A stretch of 64,000 nt of DNA from Sphingobacteriaceae bacterium. Its GTDB lineage: Bacteria; Bacteroidota; Bacteroidia; B-17B0; Aurantibacillaceae. Below are positions 8,435 to 17,883 of the stretch, piece after piece (position 1 is the stretch's first letter; each line of letters opens with the position of its first letter). The notes under the pieces are model-generated. The model was not told the DNA's origin. It did no database searches and worked only from the letters and a program-made list of their open reading frames with translations. The position numbers and the translations under genes were made by a program. The DNA lies in NCBI GenBank assembly GCA_023251725.1, contig JAHEYG010000002.1, positions 17,578 to 81,577 of the forward strand. The letters are read 5' to 3'.

Positions 8435-10378
8435 ATGCAGTTTATAAATTATCTCTTACAATCGCCCTTAAAATTTTTATTTAAAGTTTGGCTCTACCAT
8501 TTAATTTTATTTTTTATTTTACGATGCGTTTTTTATTTCGTAAACAACTCAGCGATAAACTCAGATGAAGCTTCGTTTAGTACCGAAGCATTTTTTATCG
8601 GCTTCAGGTTTGATAATGTAATTATTTGTTATTCGTTATTTATTCCGTTTATTTTATTAAGCGCAGGTACATTTTTAAAAACCCGAAAAAAATTAATCAC
8701 CTTAAGTTTCGTCATTTTCTGCGCAGAGTTTGCCATTGTAGAACTTATTATTTGCTCTAACATTCCGTACTTTCATCAATTTGGTGCTATTATTTCTAAA
8801 AACGCATTTTTATGGGGACAATCGCCCGGTTTAATGTTCGGACTAATTTTTTCGAGTTTCAGCTATTGGGGTTATTTGATTTTATTTTTTGGATTTTATT
8901 TTATCTCGTTTGTACTTCTTAAAAAATTATTTCGACAGGCTAAAGAAGATCTTGAGGAAGACAAACCTGTAAAATTGGGTTTTAAAATAGGCGCTTTTAT
9001 TATTGTGGGGGGATTTATTTTTTTGGGAATTAGAGGAACCGCTTCACGCAAAACAACCATTCATCAGGGCTTCGCAAGTATTTCAAACAGTAAATTCATA
9101 AACAGTTTAGGATTAAATCCGTGTTTTGTTTTTATAAAAAGTTTTGTGGAAGAAAATCCTGCTTACAATTATAAAATACCTTTTGTTATAACCGAATATT
9201 TTAAAAACGTCAAAAATTATTTAGGAATTACAAATCCGCAACCATTATCCATTGATAGAAACATAAGTTTCGGAAATGAACCGCCAACTAAACAAAATGT
9301 AGTGATTGTAGTAATGGAGAGCATGGCCATGTATAAATTGGGTTATTTGCAGGGAAAAAATCTTTGTCCCAATTTTAATTCACTAATTAAAGAATCCGTT
9401 TTTTTCGATCGTTTTTATTCTTCGGGAATGCACACGTTTAATGGTTTGTTCTCCACCGAAACGGGTTTCCCTGCCATTTACACCGAAAACAGTTTACATA
9501 ATTACACCGCGCAATCCTTTAACAGCATCGGTTCTATTCTCAATAAAAATAATTACGAAAATTATTTTTTTACTTCTCACGACCCTAATTACGATAACAT
9601 GGCAGGCTTTTTTAAACTAAACGGATACCAACATATCATAGGAGAAAGTGATTTTCCCCTTTCAGATATTGTGAGTACACTCGGTGTGCCCGATCATGTT
9701 TTATTCGACAAAGTCATCAAACAAATAAACAAAGATCATCTTACAAAACCATTTCACGCAATGGTTTTAACTTCGAGCGATCATGGTCCATGGTTTGTGC
9801 CGGATAATATTTCTTTTAAACCAACAGCCTCCGACCAAAAAGACAGATCCACACAATACGCCGATTGGTGTATTGGAGAATTCATGAAAAAAGCAAAACA
9901 ACAAACCTGGTACAACAATACTATATTTATTTTTTTAGGAGACCATGGGGTGTATTCAGAACACACCTACGAATTGCCTTTAAGTTTTCATAATATACCA
10001 TTGGTAATTCATCAGCCTTCCAAATTAAACCCCGATACTATTTCTAATCCTTCTTACCAACCCGATATCCCGGCAACGGTAATGAGTTTATTAAAAATTA
10101 ATTATGTAAACAATGGTTTTGGTGTAGATATTTTAAACCAAAAACATTCTTACATTTTTTTTAGCAGCGATGAAGAATATGGTATTATGCATGCTAACGG
10201 AAATTATTATTTTAAAGTGGTTGCTACCGACGAAAAACATTTAAAAAATGGAATTGTATTGGATAAAACTGAGTTTTATGAAACTAAAAAAAGTTTTTCC
10301 GACAGTATGGATTACAACGCCAATGCCATTATTGAAGCAGCGAGATTTTTAATACATAAGAATTATTACAATAAATAA
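8435..10378 (+). CDS. LtaS/MdoB-type membrane sulfatase-fold phosphoglycerol transferase
   Basis: Five N-terminal membrane helices (about residues 12-215) precede an extracytoplasmic alkaline-phosphatase/sulfatase domain (about 285-600). Candidate catalytic residues are the metal-binding Glu in VVMESM (about 295), the nucleophile Thr in SSGMHTFNG (about 333), and the metal ligands in SSDHG (about 447) and FLGDHG (about 502). Enzymes of this family move phosphoglycerol or phosphoethanolamine onto envelope polymers; Bacteroidota lack lipoteichoic acid, so the true acceptor here is unknown. It follows recN by 3 bp. Family membership is sure; the specific reaction is inferred only at the level of the family. 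Confidence 0.85.
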   Translation: MQFINYLLQSPLKFLFKVWLYHLILFFILRCVFYFVNNSAINSDEASFSTEAFFIGFRFDNVIICYSLFIPFILLSAGTFLKTRKKLITLSFVIFCAEFAIVELIICSNIPYFHQFGAIISKNAFLWGQSPGLMFGLIFSSFSYWGYLILFFGFYFISFVLLKKLFRQAKEDLEEDKPVKLGFKIGAFIIVGGFIFLGIRGTASRKTTIHQGFASISNSKFINSLGLNPCFVFIKSFVEENPAYNYKIPFVITEYFKNVKNYLGITNPQPLSIDRNISFGNEPPTKQNVVIVVMESMAMYKLGYLQGKNLCPNFNSLIKESVFFDRFYSSGMHTFNGLFSTETGFPAIYTENSLHNYTAQSFNSIGSILNKNNYENYFFTSHDPNYDNMAGFFKLNGYQHIIGESDFPLSDIVSTLGVPDHVLFDKVIKQINKDHLTKPFHAMVLTSSDHGPWFVPDNISFKPTASDQKDRSTQYADWCIGEFMKKAKQQTWYNNTIFIFLGDHGVYSEHTYELPLSFHNIPLVIHQPSKLNPDTISNPSYQPDIPATVMSLLKINYVNNGFGVDILNQKHSYIFFSSDEEYGIMHANGNYYFKVVATDEKHLKNGIVLDKTEFYETKKSFSDSMDYNANAIIEAARFLIHKNYYNK

Positions 10379-10380
10379 AT

Positions 10381-10388
10381 TATATTTG
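10381..10388 (+). promoter_or_regulatory. Candidate -7 box TATATTTG upstream of fabI
   Basis: A perfect match to the Bacteroidota -7 consensus TAnnTTTG lies 62 bp before the fabI ATG. No TTTG is visible at the expected -33 distance. If used, transcription would start just before the hairpin at 10399-10436. Confidence 0.35.
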
Positions 10389-10398
10389 TATACTTATC

Positions 10399-10436
10399 CC
10401 GAAGGTCCAAAGGACTCCCTTGGAGGAAGCCTTCGG
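10399..10436 (+). promoter_or_regulatory. Hairpin in the fabI leader
   Basis: Outer arms ccgaagg (10399-10405) and ccttcgg (10430-10436) enclose inner arms tccaaagg and ccttgga with a small bulge. No T-run follows, so it is unlikely to be an intrinsic terminator for the upstream gene. It may be a dispersed palindromic repeat or a leader structure. Confidence 0.5.
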
Positions 10437-10450
10437 CTAAAACAAACAAT

Positions 10451-11257
10451 ATGTCGTATCAGTTATTAAAAGGAAAACGCGGAATAATTACCGGTGCATT
10501 GGATGAACATTCTATTGCGTGGAAAGTAGCGCAAAAATGTCACGAAGAAGGCGCCACTTTTACGCTCACAAATGCGCCGATAGCCTTGCGCATGGGCGAA
10601 ATAAAAAAACTGGCTGAGCAAACCGGTTCTACAATTATTCCTGCCGACGCCACTTTAGTTGATGATCTCACTAAACTTTATACCGAGAGCATGGATGTGA
10701 TGGGCGGTAAAATTGATTTTGTTTTACATTCGATTGGCATGAGTGTAAACATTCGTAAAAACATTCCTTATACCGCTTTGAATTACGATTTTTATAATAA
10801 AGGAATTGATATTTCGGCTTTGTCGTTTCATAAAATGCTGGCCACTGCTCACAAATTAGATGCTTTAAATGAACATGCTTCTGTTGTTGCCTTAAGTTAC
10901 ATTGCGGCGCAACGTGCTTATCCGTTTTATACCGACATGGCCGATATAAAAGCGATGTTAGAAAGTATTGCCCGTACATTTGGTTACCATTATGGGAAAT
11001 CAAAAAAAGTTCGGATTAATACCATTTCACAATCGCCAACAAAAACAAGCGCGGGCGGTGGTATAAAAGGCTTTGCCGAATTTTATGAATTTGCTCAATT
11101 GCAATCACCCTTGGGAAATGCAAGCGCCGATGATTGCGCAAATTTTTGCGTAGCCATGTTTTCTGATTTAACTAAAATGGTTACCATGCAAAATTTGTAT
11201 CACGACGGCGGTTACAGCACAACGGGAATAAGTCAGGAATTGATTGAGAAAATTTAA
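10451..11257 (+). CDS. fabI: Enoyl-[acyl-carrier-protein] reductase (NADH) FabI
   Basis: Catalyses the last reduction of each fatty-acid elongation cycle. A short-chain dehydrogenase fold is visible: the FabI-type nucleotide loop GIITGALDEHSIAWKVA near the start, LHSIGM (about 92-97) replacing the classical NAG motif, and the catalytic pair Tyr160/Lys167 in FYTDMADIKAML, with the extra Tyr150 in LSYIAAQRA. The 268 residues are standard. The C-terminal YHDGGYSTTGIS is typical of the family. It stands alone on the plus strand, downstream of a hairpin-bearing leader. Confidence 0.92.
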   Translation: MSYQLLKGKRGIITGALDEHSIAWKVAQKCHEEGATFTLTNAPIALRMGEIKKLAEQTGSTIIPADATLVDDLTKLYTESMDVMGGKIDFVLHSIGMSVNIRKNIPYTALNYDFYNKGIDISALSFHKMLATAHKLDALNEHASVVALSYIAAQRAYPFYTDMADIKAMLESIARTFGYHYGKSKKVRINTISQSPTKTSAGGGIKGFAEFYEFAQLQSPLGNASADDCANFCVAMFSDLTKMVTMQNLYHDGGYSTTGISQELIEKI

Positions 11258-11282
11258 AGCAGGTTACTCCGCTCAACAAAAT

Positions 11283-11312
11283 AGAACGCGGATTTTGCGG
11301 ATTTACGCAGAT
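11283..11312. repeat. Short simple repeat (gcggatttngcggatttacgcagattt)
   Basis: Two to three degenerate gcggattt units lie in the 73-bp spacer between fabI and the epimerase gene. Such units often fill Bacteroidota spacers; no function is evident. Confidence 0.4.
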
Positions 11313-11330
11313 TTCATTGGTGGAAAATAA

Positions 11331-12359
11331 ATGATTTTAACTTTCAAACCTTTTCAATTAGAATTTAAATATCCATTCGGAGTTTCTTCCAATACACGAA
11401 CTCATACACCTGCCGTTTTTACGAAATTACAACACAATGGTTTTGTTGGATACGGAGAAGCTTGTTTGCCAAAATATTTAGGTGAAACACAGGGAGAAAC
11501 TATTTTATTTTTAGAAAAAGCAAAAATAATTTTACAAAATATTTCCTATCCCACAATCAACATTTTATATGAAATTGACAAAATCTCTAATGGAAATAAC
11601 GCCGCCAAAGCTTCCATAGATATTGCGCTGCACGATTTAATTGCAAAATCTCAAAATAAAACTGTTGCTCAATTACTCGGGTTCAAAAACCCATCGTCAC
11701 AAATAACTTCCTACACAATTGGAATCGACGACGAAAAACAAACCGCAAAAAAAATTGAAGAAGCAAAACAGTTTTCTGTTCTAAAAATAAAAGCAGGAAC
11801 GGCCGATGATAAAAAATTAATTACAGAGATTAGAAAATATTCTGATAAACCAATTTACATTGATGTAAACCAGGGATGGAAAGATAAATTTTTTGTGCTG
11901 GATATGTTACACTGGATGAAAGAACAAAATGTTATTTTAGTGGAACAGCCCATGCCAATTACAATGTTAGAAGAAATGGCTTGGGTTACGGCGCAAAGTC
12001 CGTTGCCAACAATAGCCGACGAAAACATAAAACGTTTTACTGATATTGATAAAATTGCAGGATGTTTTTCGGGAATAAATATTAAGTTGATGAAATGCAC
12101 AGGAATGCAGGAAGCTTTTAAAATGATTACTTACGCGAAACAAAAAGGATTAAAAATTTTATTGGGTTGTATGGCCGAAAGTTCCTGCGCTGCTTCAGCA
12201 ATGGTGCAATTTATGGATTACGGCGATTATGTAGATTTAGACGCGCCTACCCTTTTAAAATACGATCCTTTTAGCGGAATTAGTTATGAAAACGGCAAAG
12301 TAATGGTAAATAACGGTTACGGTACAGGGGCAGTACCAAAATCGGATTTTTATATTTAA
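11331..12359 (+). CDS. Dipeptide epimerase (L-Ala-D/L-Glu type), enolase superfamily
   Basis: A muconate-lactonizing subgroup enzyme that likely epimerises L-Ala-D-Glu-type dipeptides released from peptidoglycan. All active-site elements can be placed: the KxK pair at Lys152/Lys154 (LKIKAG), metal ligands Asp178 (YIDVNQ), Glu205 (VEQPMP) and Asp230 (IADEN), and the second base Lys252 (INIKLMK). The capping-domain start LTFKPFQLEFKYPFGVSS and the 342-residue length fit. Substrate specificity cannot be fixed from motifs alone; a related cycloisomerase is the alternative. Confidence 0.82.
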   Translation: MILTFKPFQLEFKYPFGVSSNTRTHTPAVFTKLQHNGFVGYGEACLPKYLGETQGETILFLEKAKIILQNISYPTINILYEIDKISNGNNAAKASIDIALHDLIAKSQNKTVAQLLGFKNPSSQITSYTIGIDDEKQTAKKIEEAKQFSVLKIKAGTADDKKLITEIRKYSDKPIYIDVNQGWKDKFFVLDMLHWMKEQNVILVEQPMPITMLEEMAWVTAQSPLPTIADENIKRFTDIDKIAGCFSGINIKLMKCTGMQEAFKMITYAKQKGLKILLGCMAESSCAASAMVQFMDYGDYVDLDAPTLLKYDPFSGISYENGKVMVNNGYGTGAVPKSDFYI

Positions 12360-12416
12360 ATTGCATTGTAAAATATTATTTAATTTTTTACGTTTAATAA
12401 ATAAGCAATTATAAAG

Positions 12417-13928
12417 GTGAACATCTACTCAAAAAAACAGCAATGGAAATGGGCTTTATTTATTATTGCCATTCTCATTATTATTACTTCGCTGTGGTAC
12501 ACCAATAATTTAGTAAAGCGAATTGCCAACGATGAACGTACCAAAGCCAAATTGTGGGCCGAAGCGGTTCAGAACAAAGCGAAGCTTATAAAATTTACCA
12601 ATGTATTATTTACCAAAATAAAAATTGAAGAGCGTAAAAAGGCCGAGCTCTACGCCGAAGCTGCCAAACAATTTGCTAACCTAAGTAACGATGCAGATAT
12701 AAGCTTTGTTTTAAAAGTTTTGCAAGACAATACCACTGTGCCGGTAATTCTTACCAATCAAAAAGGCGAAATAACTGCCAACCGTAATTTAGACTCGCTT
12801 AAATCGAAAGACACGGTTTATTTGCGGGAAGAGTTAAATATCATGAAAGAAAAATATGCCCCGGTTGTAATTAAGGGGTATAAAAATTTCAATAATTTTT
12901 TATATTATAAAGACAGCAAAGTTTTTACCGACATAAAATTAGTATTTGATAGTTTAACAAAACAATTTATGAATGATGTTGCCATAAACACAGCCGCCGT
13001 TCCGGTAATTTATACCGATTCGAGTAAAACAAAAATAATTGAACGCAGTAATAAAATTGATACATCAAAAGTTGGTAGTCAGGAAAAATTACAAAAAGAA
13101 TTATCGCGTTTGGCACAGCAAAATACGCCGATAGAAATTGATTTGGGCGAAGGAAGTAAAGGATATATTTTTTATGAGGAATCGACCCTACTCTCGCAAT
13201 TAAAATATTATCCCTACGTACAATTTGGTGTAATTGGATTATTTTTATTGATTGCGTATATTTTATTCAGCACCGCGCGCAAAGCAGAACAAGATCAGGT
13301 TTGGGTGGGAATGAGCAAAGAAACCGCACATCAATTAGGCACGCCGCTATCTTCTTTAATGGGATGGAACGAACATTTGCGTTCAATTAACGTGGATGAA
13401 AGTGTAGTGGATGAAATGACACGAGATATAAAACGATTGCAAACTATTACCGAACGTTTTTCTAAAATTGGTTCGCAACCCACTTTGCTGGATGAAGATG
13501 TTTGCGCAGTTATAAATAATTCGGTGGACTATTTAAAAAAACGTACTTCAAAAAATGTGGCCTACGAATTAATTCTTCCCATGAAAGAAGTTCATGTGCA
13601 AATGTCGATTGCTTTATTTGAATGGGTGATAGAAAATTTATGTAAGAATGCTGTGGATGCCATGGATGGAAAAGGCATGCTTAAAATAAAAGTAATGGAA
13701 GTACCGGAAGGAATTGCAGTGGATATAAGCGATACCGGAAAAGGAATTCCAAAATCAAAATTTAAAACTGTTTTTGAACCGGGCTTCACCACCAAACAAC
13801 GCGGCTGGGGATTAGGTTTATCCTTATGCAAACGCATCATCGAAAATTATCACAAAGGAAAAATATTTGTTTTAAGCAGCGAAACAAATAAAGGAACAAC
13901 GTTTAGAATTTTATTGAATAGATTTTGA
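12417..13928 (+). CDS. Membrane-bound sensor histidine kinase
   Basis: Start is GTG 12417, just before the first membrane helix (WALFIIAILIIITSLWY, about residues 12-28). An uncharacterised periplasmic part (about 30-260) follows, then a second helix (about 265-285) and the kinase core. The phosphorylatable residue is His305 in ETAHQLGTPLSSLMGW, a Bacteroidota variant of the usual HELRTPL box. The ATPase domain shows the N-box ENLCKNAVDAM, the G1 box DISDTGKGIP and the G2 box GWGLGLSLCKRI. No response regulator is adjacent, so it is an orphan kinase; the signal is unknown. Confidence 0.88.
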   Translation: MNIYSKKQQWKWALFIIAILIIITSLWYTNNLVKRIANDERTKAKLWAEAVQNKAKLIKFTNVLFTKIKIEERKKAELYAEAAKQFANLSNDADISFVLKVLQDNTTVPVILTNQKGEITANRNLDSLKSKDTVYLREELNIMKEKYAPVVIKGYKNFNNFLYYKDSKVFTDIKLVFDSLTKQFMNDVAINTAAVPVIYTDSSKTKIIERSNKIDTSKVGSQEKLQKELSRLAQQNTPIEIDLGEGSKGYIFYEESTLLSQLKYYPYVQFGVIGLFLLIAYILFSTARKAEQDQVWVGMSKETAHQLGTPLSSLMGWNEHLRSINVDESVVDEMTRDIKRLQTITERFSKIGSQPTLLDEDVCAVINNSVDYLKKRTSKNVAYELILPMKEVHVQMSIALFEWVIENLCKNAVDAMDGKGMLKIKVMEVPEGIAVDISDTGKGIPKSKFKTVFEPGFTTKQRGWGLGLSLCKRIIENYHKGKIFVLSSETNKGTTFRILLNRF

Positions 13929-14008
13929 ATCACTCCAAAGATTGCAGATTTCCGAAATGGTACGCCCTCGTTCTGCTTCTCTAATTCTTCATTTTTAATT
14001 CTACATTC

Positions 14009-14758
14009 TTAATTTATTTTATACAACACCGGCTTACTCGGACTCGCATCATTTTCGAAACTGGCAATTTGCAGGTTTAAAAAATAAGTTCCATCTGTAA
14101 TTTCGTTGGCAACGTAAATTAATTCGGTAATTGTTTTTTGAAATTGTGTGTTGTGCGGATATTGCCAAAACATATGATGCGCTGCTAAAATCCCGCCATC
14201 AATTTCTTTATCTACGCTTGGCATGTCGAACAATAAATGTTCGACTTTTGTTTTATTTAAAAACGCCATCGCCTCTTCGGTAATATATATAGGGTTTGAA
14301 TTGGAATATTGATGACTTAATTTATCGCCAGTATTATCAAGTGTTCTTATAATTAAAGCTTCTGCGTTATCATGCGTTAAAGCCAATTCAATTTGTTTTT
14401 TAGAAATTACAAAATCACCATTTGCCAATTGCTCAGGTCTTATAGAGATGAGTTCTGCTAAAAACATAAAACGTTTAAGGCAATGATTAATGGTGATGAA
14501 TTCTTTGCTGATGTGTCCAACACATTCGGTATGCGTTCCGTTGCCATGCGGATTAAATAAAATATTTCTAAAATTTACTGAGCCGCCTTTACTTACATCG
14601 CCAATCCAATCGCCGTTACGAACCGGTTCTAAACTCATTGGCTTTACGTACCACGCACTTACGCAGTTGGTATGACTATGCAAAGGAATTGAAATATCAA
14701 TGGGTTTAGAAAAATCAACCTGAAACTCATTTTCTTTGTGAAAAATATTTGCAATCAT
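14009..14758 (-). CDS. Cyclase-family hydrolase (kynurenine formamidase-like)
   Basis: The 249-residue protein belongs to the metal-dependent cyclase/KynB fold. The diagnostic metal-binding motif appears as HGNGTHTE at residues 71-78 (consensus HxGTHxD, with Glu in place of the usual Asp). DISIPL near the N-terminus and LLFDMPSVD later match the family. Members act on formylkynurenine, arylformamides and other amides or lactones; there are no kynurenine-pathway genes nearby, so the substrate is open. It starts 11 bp after murF on the same strand, suggesting co-transcription. Confidence 0.78.
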   Translation of the reverse strand: MIANIFHKENEFQVDFSKPIDISIPLHSHTNCVSAWYVKPMSLEPVRNGDWIGDVSKGGSVNFRNILFNPHGNGTHTECVGHISKEFITINHCLKRFMFLAELISIRPEQLANGDFVISKKQIELALTHDNAEALIIRTLDNTGDKLSHQYSNSNPIYITEEAMAFLNKTKVEHLLFDMPSVDKEIDGGILAAHHMFWQYPHNTQFQKTITELIYVANEITDGTYFLNLQIASFENDASPSKPVLYKIN

Positions 14759-14769
14759 TTATTTTTATT

Positions 14770-16089
14770 TTATAATGCTTCTTTTAATATTTCCAGTTTC
14801 ATGCCGCGCGAACCTTTAATGAGAATGGTTTTGTTTTTTATTTTTTGCTCTTTTAAATAATTCAAACACTCATTTGTATTAGAAAATGTTTTGTATTTGG
14901 GAACGTTTGCTTTTATAAATTCAGAGCCAATTAAAATAACTTCGTTTAATTTATTTTCTGTAAGAAACGATATTACTTTTTTATGTTCTTCGTTCGAATA
15001 TTCGCCCAGTTCAAACATATCTCCCAAAATAATTAATTTATTATCCGCCATAAGCCCGGCAAAATTTTCAATTGCTACTTTCATACTCGACGGATTAGCA
15101 TTATAAGCATCCAGTATTAAAGTGTTATGTTCCGTTTTTTCTAACTGCGAACGATTCATTGCCGGAACATATTCGCTAAGCGCTTCATTAATCAATTTAT
15201 CTTCCACCTTAAAATAATTTCCAATACAAACGGCGCATAATAAATTAATAAAATTATAATGGCCTATAATTTTAGTTTTTATAACAGGTAATTTATTCCA
15301 GTCGTTTTCATTGTTACCGGTCGTCCATTTAAAACTTACAAATTCATTATCATTAAACTCTTTTCCAACGCAACTGCACGATTCTGAAATTCCGTAACTA
15401 ATTTTATTATTTGCTTTCGCCAATTCATTTAGCACCTCATCATCGCCATTCACGAAAATTTTCCCGGTTTTCTTTTCAATGAAACGATACATTTCGCTTT
15501 TGCCTTTTTTCACACCTTCTATCCCTCCAAAACCTTCGAGATGGGCTTTTCCAATATTGGTAATTAATCCGAAATCAGGTTCAGCAATTTTACAAAGCAT
15601 TTCAATTTCTCCCTGATGATTCGCGCCCATTTCAATAACCGCCATCTGGTGTTGTTTGGTAATGGATAATAAAGTTAAAGGAACGCCGATGTGATTATTT
15701 AAATTTCCAACGGTAGCTAAAGTTTTATATTTTTTGGAAAGCACCGCGTTAATTAATTCTTTGTTGGTCGTTTTGCCATTGCTTCCGGTAATAGCAAGAA
15801 TGGGAATTTTTAATTGCCTGCGATGATGATTACTTAAATCCTGAAGCGCCTGTAATACATCCTTTACCAAAAAAATATTATTATTCACTAAAAACTTTTC
15901 TTCATCCACAATCGCATAAGCACAACCACCTTCAATTGCTTTTGGTGCAAATTCATTCGCATTAAAATTATCTCCGCTTAACGAAAAAAATAAAGAACCT
16001 TTAATTAATTTTCGTGTATCGGTACAAACTTTTTGTTCGCACTCAATAAATAAAGCGTAAAGTTTTTCAGTTGAAGTGAAATCAGACAT
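14770..16089 (-). CDS. murF: UDP-N-acetylmuramoyl-tripeptide--D-alanyl-D-alanine ligase
   Basis: Cytoplasmic Mur ligase adding D-Ala-D-Ala to the peptidoglycan precursor. The ATP-binding P-loop is ITGSNGKTT (residues 100-108); MGANHQGEIEML and ITNIGKAHLEGFGG mark the central domain; the C-terminal part contains LDAYNANPSSM and LGDMFELG, both characteristic of MurF rather than the other Mur ligases. The length of 439 residues is normal. It lies downstream of gldJ with an intrinsic terminator between them, so it is likely to have its own promoter. Next downstream is the cyclase-family gene. Confidence 0.95.
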   Translation of the reverse strand: MSDFTSTEKLYALFIECEQKVCTDTRKLIKGSLFFSLSGDNFNANEFAPKAIEGGCAYAIVDEEKFLVNNNIFLVKDVLQALQDLSNHHRRQLKIPILAITGSNGKTTNKELINAVLSKKYKTLATVGNLNNHIGVPLTLLSITKQHQMAVIEMGANHQGEIEMLCKIAEPDFGLITNIGKAHLEGFGGIEGVKKGKSEMYRFIEKKTGKIFVNGDDEVLNELAKANNKISYGISESCSCVGKEFNDNEFVSFKWTTGNNENDWNKLPVIKTKIIGHYNFINLLCAVCIGNYFKVEDKLINEALSEYVPAMNRSQLEKTEHNTLILDAYNANPSSMKVAIENFAGLMADNKLIILGDMFELGEYSNEEHKKVISFLTENKLNEVILIGSEFIKANVPKYKTFSNTNECLNYLKEQKIKNKTILIKGSRGMKLEILKEAL

Positions 16090-16103
16090 ACTGCAAAATA
16101 AAA

Positions 16104-16130
16104 AACCCTCCCCGAATATTGGGGAGGGTT
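16104..16130 (-). terminator. Intrinsic terminator after gldJ
   Basis: A perfect 10-bp inverted repeat, aaccctcccc and ggggagggtt around a 7-nt loop, is followed on the minus strand by a T-run. It sits between gldJ and murF and would end gldJ transcription. Confidence 0.9.
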
Positions 16131-16152
16131 TGAATATTATTTATGAACACTA

Positions 16153-17823
16153 TTATTTACCACCTAATCCAACAGGACTACCAACTCTTACCATTGCACA
16201 ACGGAAACCGATATGAGCAGTAGCTTGCCTTTGGTCTAAGAAACGACGAGTACCCGGATTTAAGAAATAGGCACGATCTCTCCAGCTTCCCCCTTTATAA
16301 ACCCGCGATTTATCATTAATTAAAGATGTTTTTGCGTATTCATACATTAATTTATCTGATTTATCCGCATAAGCGTCTTCGCCCTGATCGTAATAAATAC
16401 TGGAAGTTACATCACCATCAAGGTAACTGATATAATCTGCCGATTTATAATTTCTTCTCTCATCTAAATTATCAGCAGCAACAGCCGAAGAAACTTCTCT
16501 CCATTGAACACGGCCCGGAATATCTGATTTACCCTCAGAACCTGCGTTATTATTACCGTTGGCATCAACCGTTAAAATAGTAAGTACACTATCTGTTGAT
16601 TCAGCAGTTTCACCGCTTACACCATGTGGCGAAGGAGGGTTAACTTTATGTTTAAATTTCTGATATAGCGGTCCGTCTACGTTGGTTAAAATTTCGCCGC
16701 CTAATCCGCCTATTAAAGTTGTACTATCGCGTTTTTGTGTAGTGAAAACGTTACCACGGAAAGGACGGAACTCATCAGCATCGGTAACTGTATTAGGACG
16801 ATAAACATCCATACACCATTCCGACACGTTACCTGCCATATTGTATAAACCATAATCGTTAGGCCAATAAGAATATACAGGGGAAGTTACATCAGCATTA
16901 TCATTTAAGAACCCTGCAGTACCCATGTAATCACCAGCACCGCGCACAAAGTTGGCATTGATTTGTCCGATATATTTATCAGTAGCGTTACGAACACCAT
17001 GCCCGTTCCAAGGATAAATTCTACGATCTGTAATTCGCTCACCAATTGTGTTACCAATTAAACCGTAAGAGGCGTATTCCCACTCGGCTTCAGTTGGCAA
17101 ACGGTATTTAGGTAAAAAGATACCATCTTCCATGCGAACATCACGCTCGGGGTTTTGTTCATCAAAAGAAGGTAATTTTTGTTTTAATTGACCTTGCCAT
17201 TTTCCGGCTAAATACGCTTCTGTGCTAAAATAATCTTGGTCGGAAGGATTTGGAACGTGGTCAATTAAACCTTCACGAATTAAAATAAATTCGTTTACCC
17301 TATCGGTTCTCCAGGCACAAAAATCATTTGCCTGTAACCAGTTTACGCCTACAACCGGATAATCGCGGTAAGCAGGGTGACGCAAATAATACTCAACATA
17401 AGGTTCATTATAAGCTAATTTTTCGCGCCAAACCAATGTATCCGGTAAAGCCTTATAAAATATATCCGGGAAAGTGGGACCGAAAACTCTTCCGGTCCAA
17501 AATAAATATTCTAAATAAGAGAAATTGCTAACTTCCGTCTCATCCATATAAAATGAAGAAATAGTAACACGGCGCGGAACATTGTTCCACTCATAAGTTA
17601 CATCGTGTTCAATACGGCCCATGGTAAAGGTACCACCTTCAATTAAAACAAGTCCAGGTCCGGTTTCTTGCTCCTCATAAGGTACTTTTTCAAAACCACC
17701 GTTTTCAGACATGTTATAGGCCCAACCTGAAACAGGCGAACGCTCATTTATACATGAAACCATAAAAAGCGACACAATTGCAGCTGTTAAGGTTTTGCGG
17801 TTCTTTATCGGATTTATTCTCAT
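16153..17823 (-). CDS. gldJ: Gliding motility / T9SS lipoprotein GldJ
   Basis: GldJ is an outer-membrane lipoprotein of the type IX secretion and gliding apparatus, related to GldK. The N-terminus has a lipoprotein signal with lipobox FMVSC (Cys24). The rest is a formylglycine-generating-enzyme (sulfatase-modifying factor) fold beginning GPGLVLIEGGTFTMG and containing FYMDETEVSN, YPVVGVNWLQANDFCAWRT, LPTEAEWEYAS, YNMAGNVSEWCMD and the final YKGGSWRD...GFRCAM. The catalytic cysteines of true FGE enzymes are not expected in GldJ, which is structural. Length of 556 residues fits. The neighbouring porP, porU and porV support the assignment. Confidence 0.92.
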   Translation of the reverse strand: MRINPIKNRKTLTAAIVSLFMVSCINERSPVSGWAYNMSENGGFEKVPYEEQETGPGLVLIEGGTFTMGRIEHDVTYEWNNVPRRVTISSFYMDETEVSNFSYLEYLFWTGRVFGPTFPDIFYKALPDTLVWREKLAYNEPYVEYYLRHPAYRDYPVVGVNWLQANDFCAWRTDRVNEFILIREGLIDHVPNPSDQDYFSTEAYLAGKWQGQLKQKLPSFDEQNPERDVRMEDGIFLPKYRLPTEAEWEYASYGLIGNTIGERITDRRIYPWNGHGVRNATDKYIGQINANFVRGAGDYMGTAGFLNDNADVTSPVYSYWPNDYGLYNMAGNVSEWCMDVYRPNTVTDADEFRPFRGNVFTTQKRDSTTLIGGLGGEILTNVDGPLYQKFKHKVNPPSPHGVSGETAESTDSVLTILTVDANGNNNAGSEGKSDIPGRVQWREVSSAVAADNLDERRNYKSADYISYLDGDVTSSIYYDQGEDAYADKSDKLMYEYAKTSLINDKSRVYKGGSWRDRAYFLNPGTRRFLDQRQATAHIGFRCAMVRVGSPVGLGGK

Positions 17824-17883
17824 AATTACTAAGAGTTAATTATCGCTATAACGTAAATATTATATAAAGGTTACAATAAAAAT

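Noticed and set aside
16153-17823. True formylglycine-generating enzyme (sulfatase activator)
   Set aside because: The lipoprotein signal, GldJ-specific N-terminal motifs and T9SS neighbours identify a structural GldJ instead.
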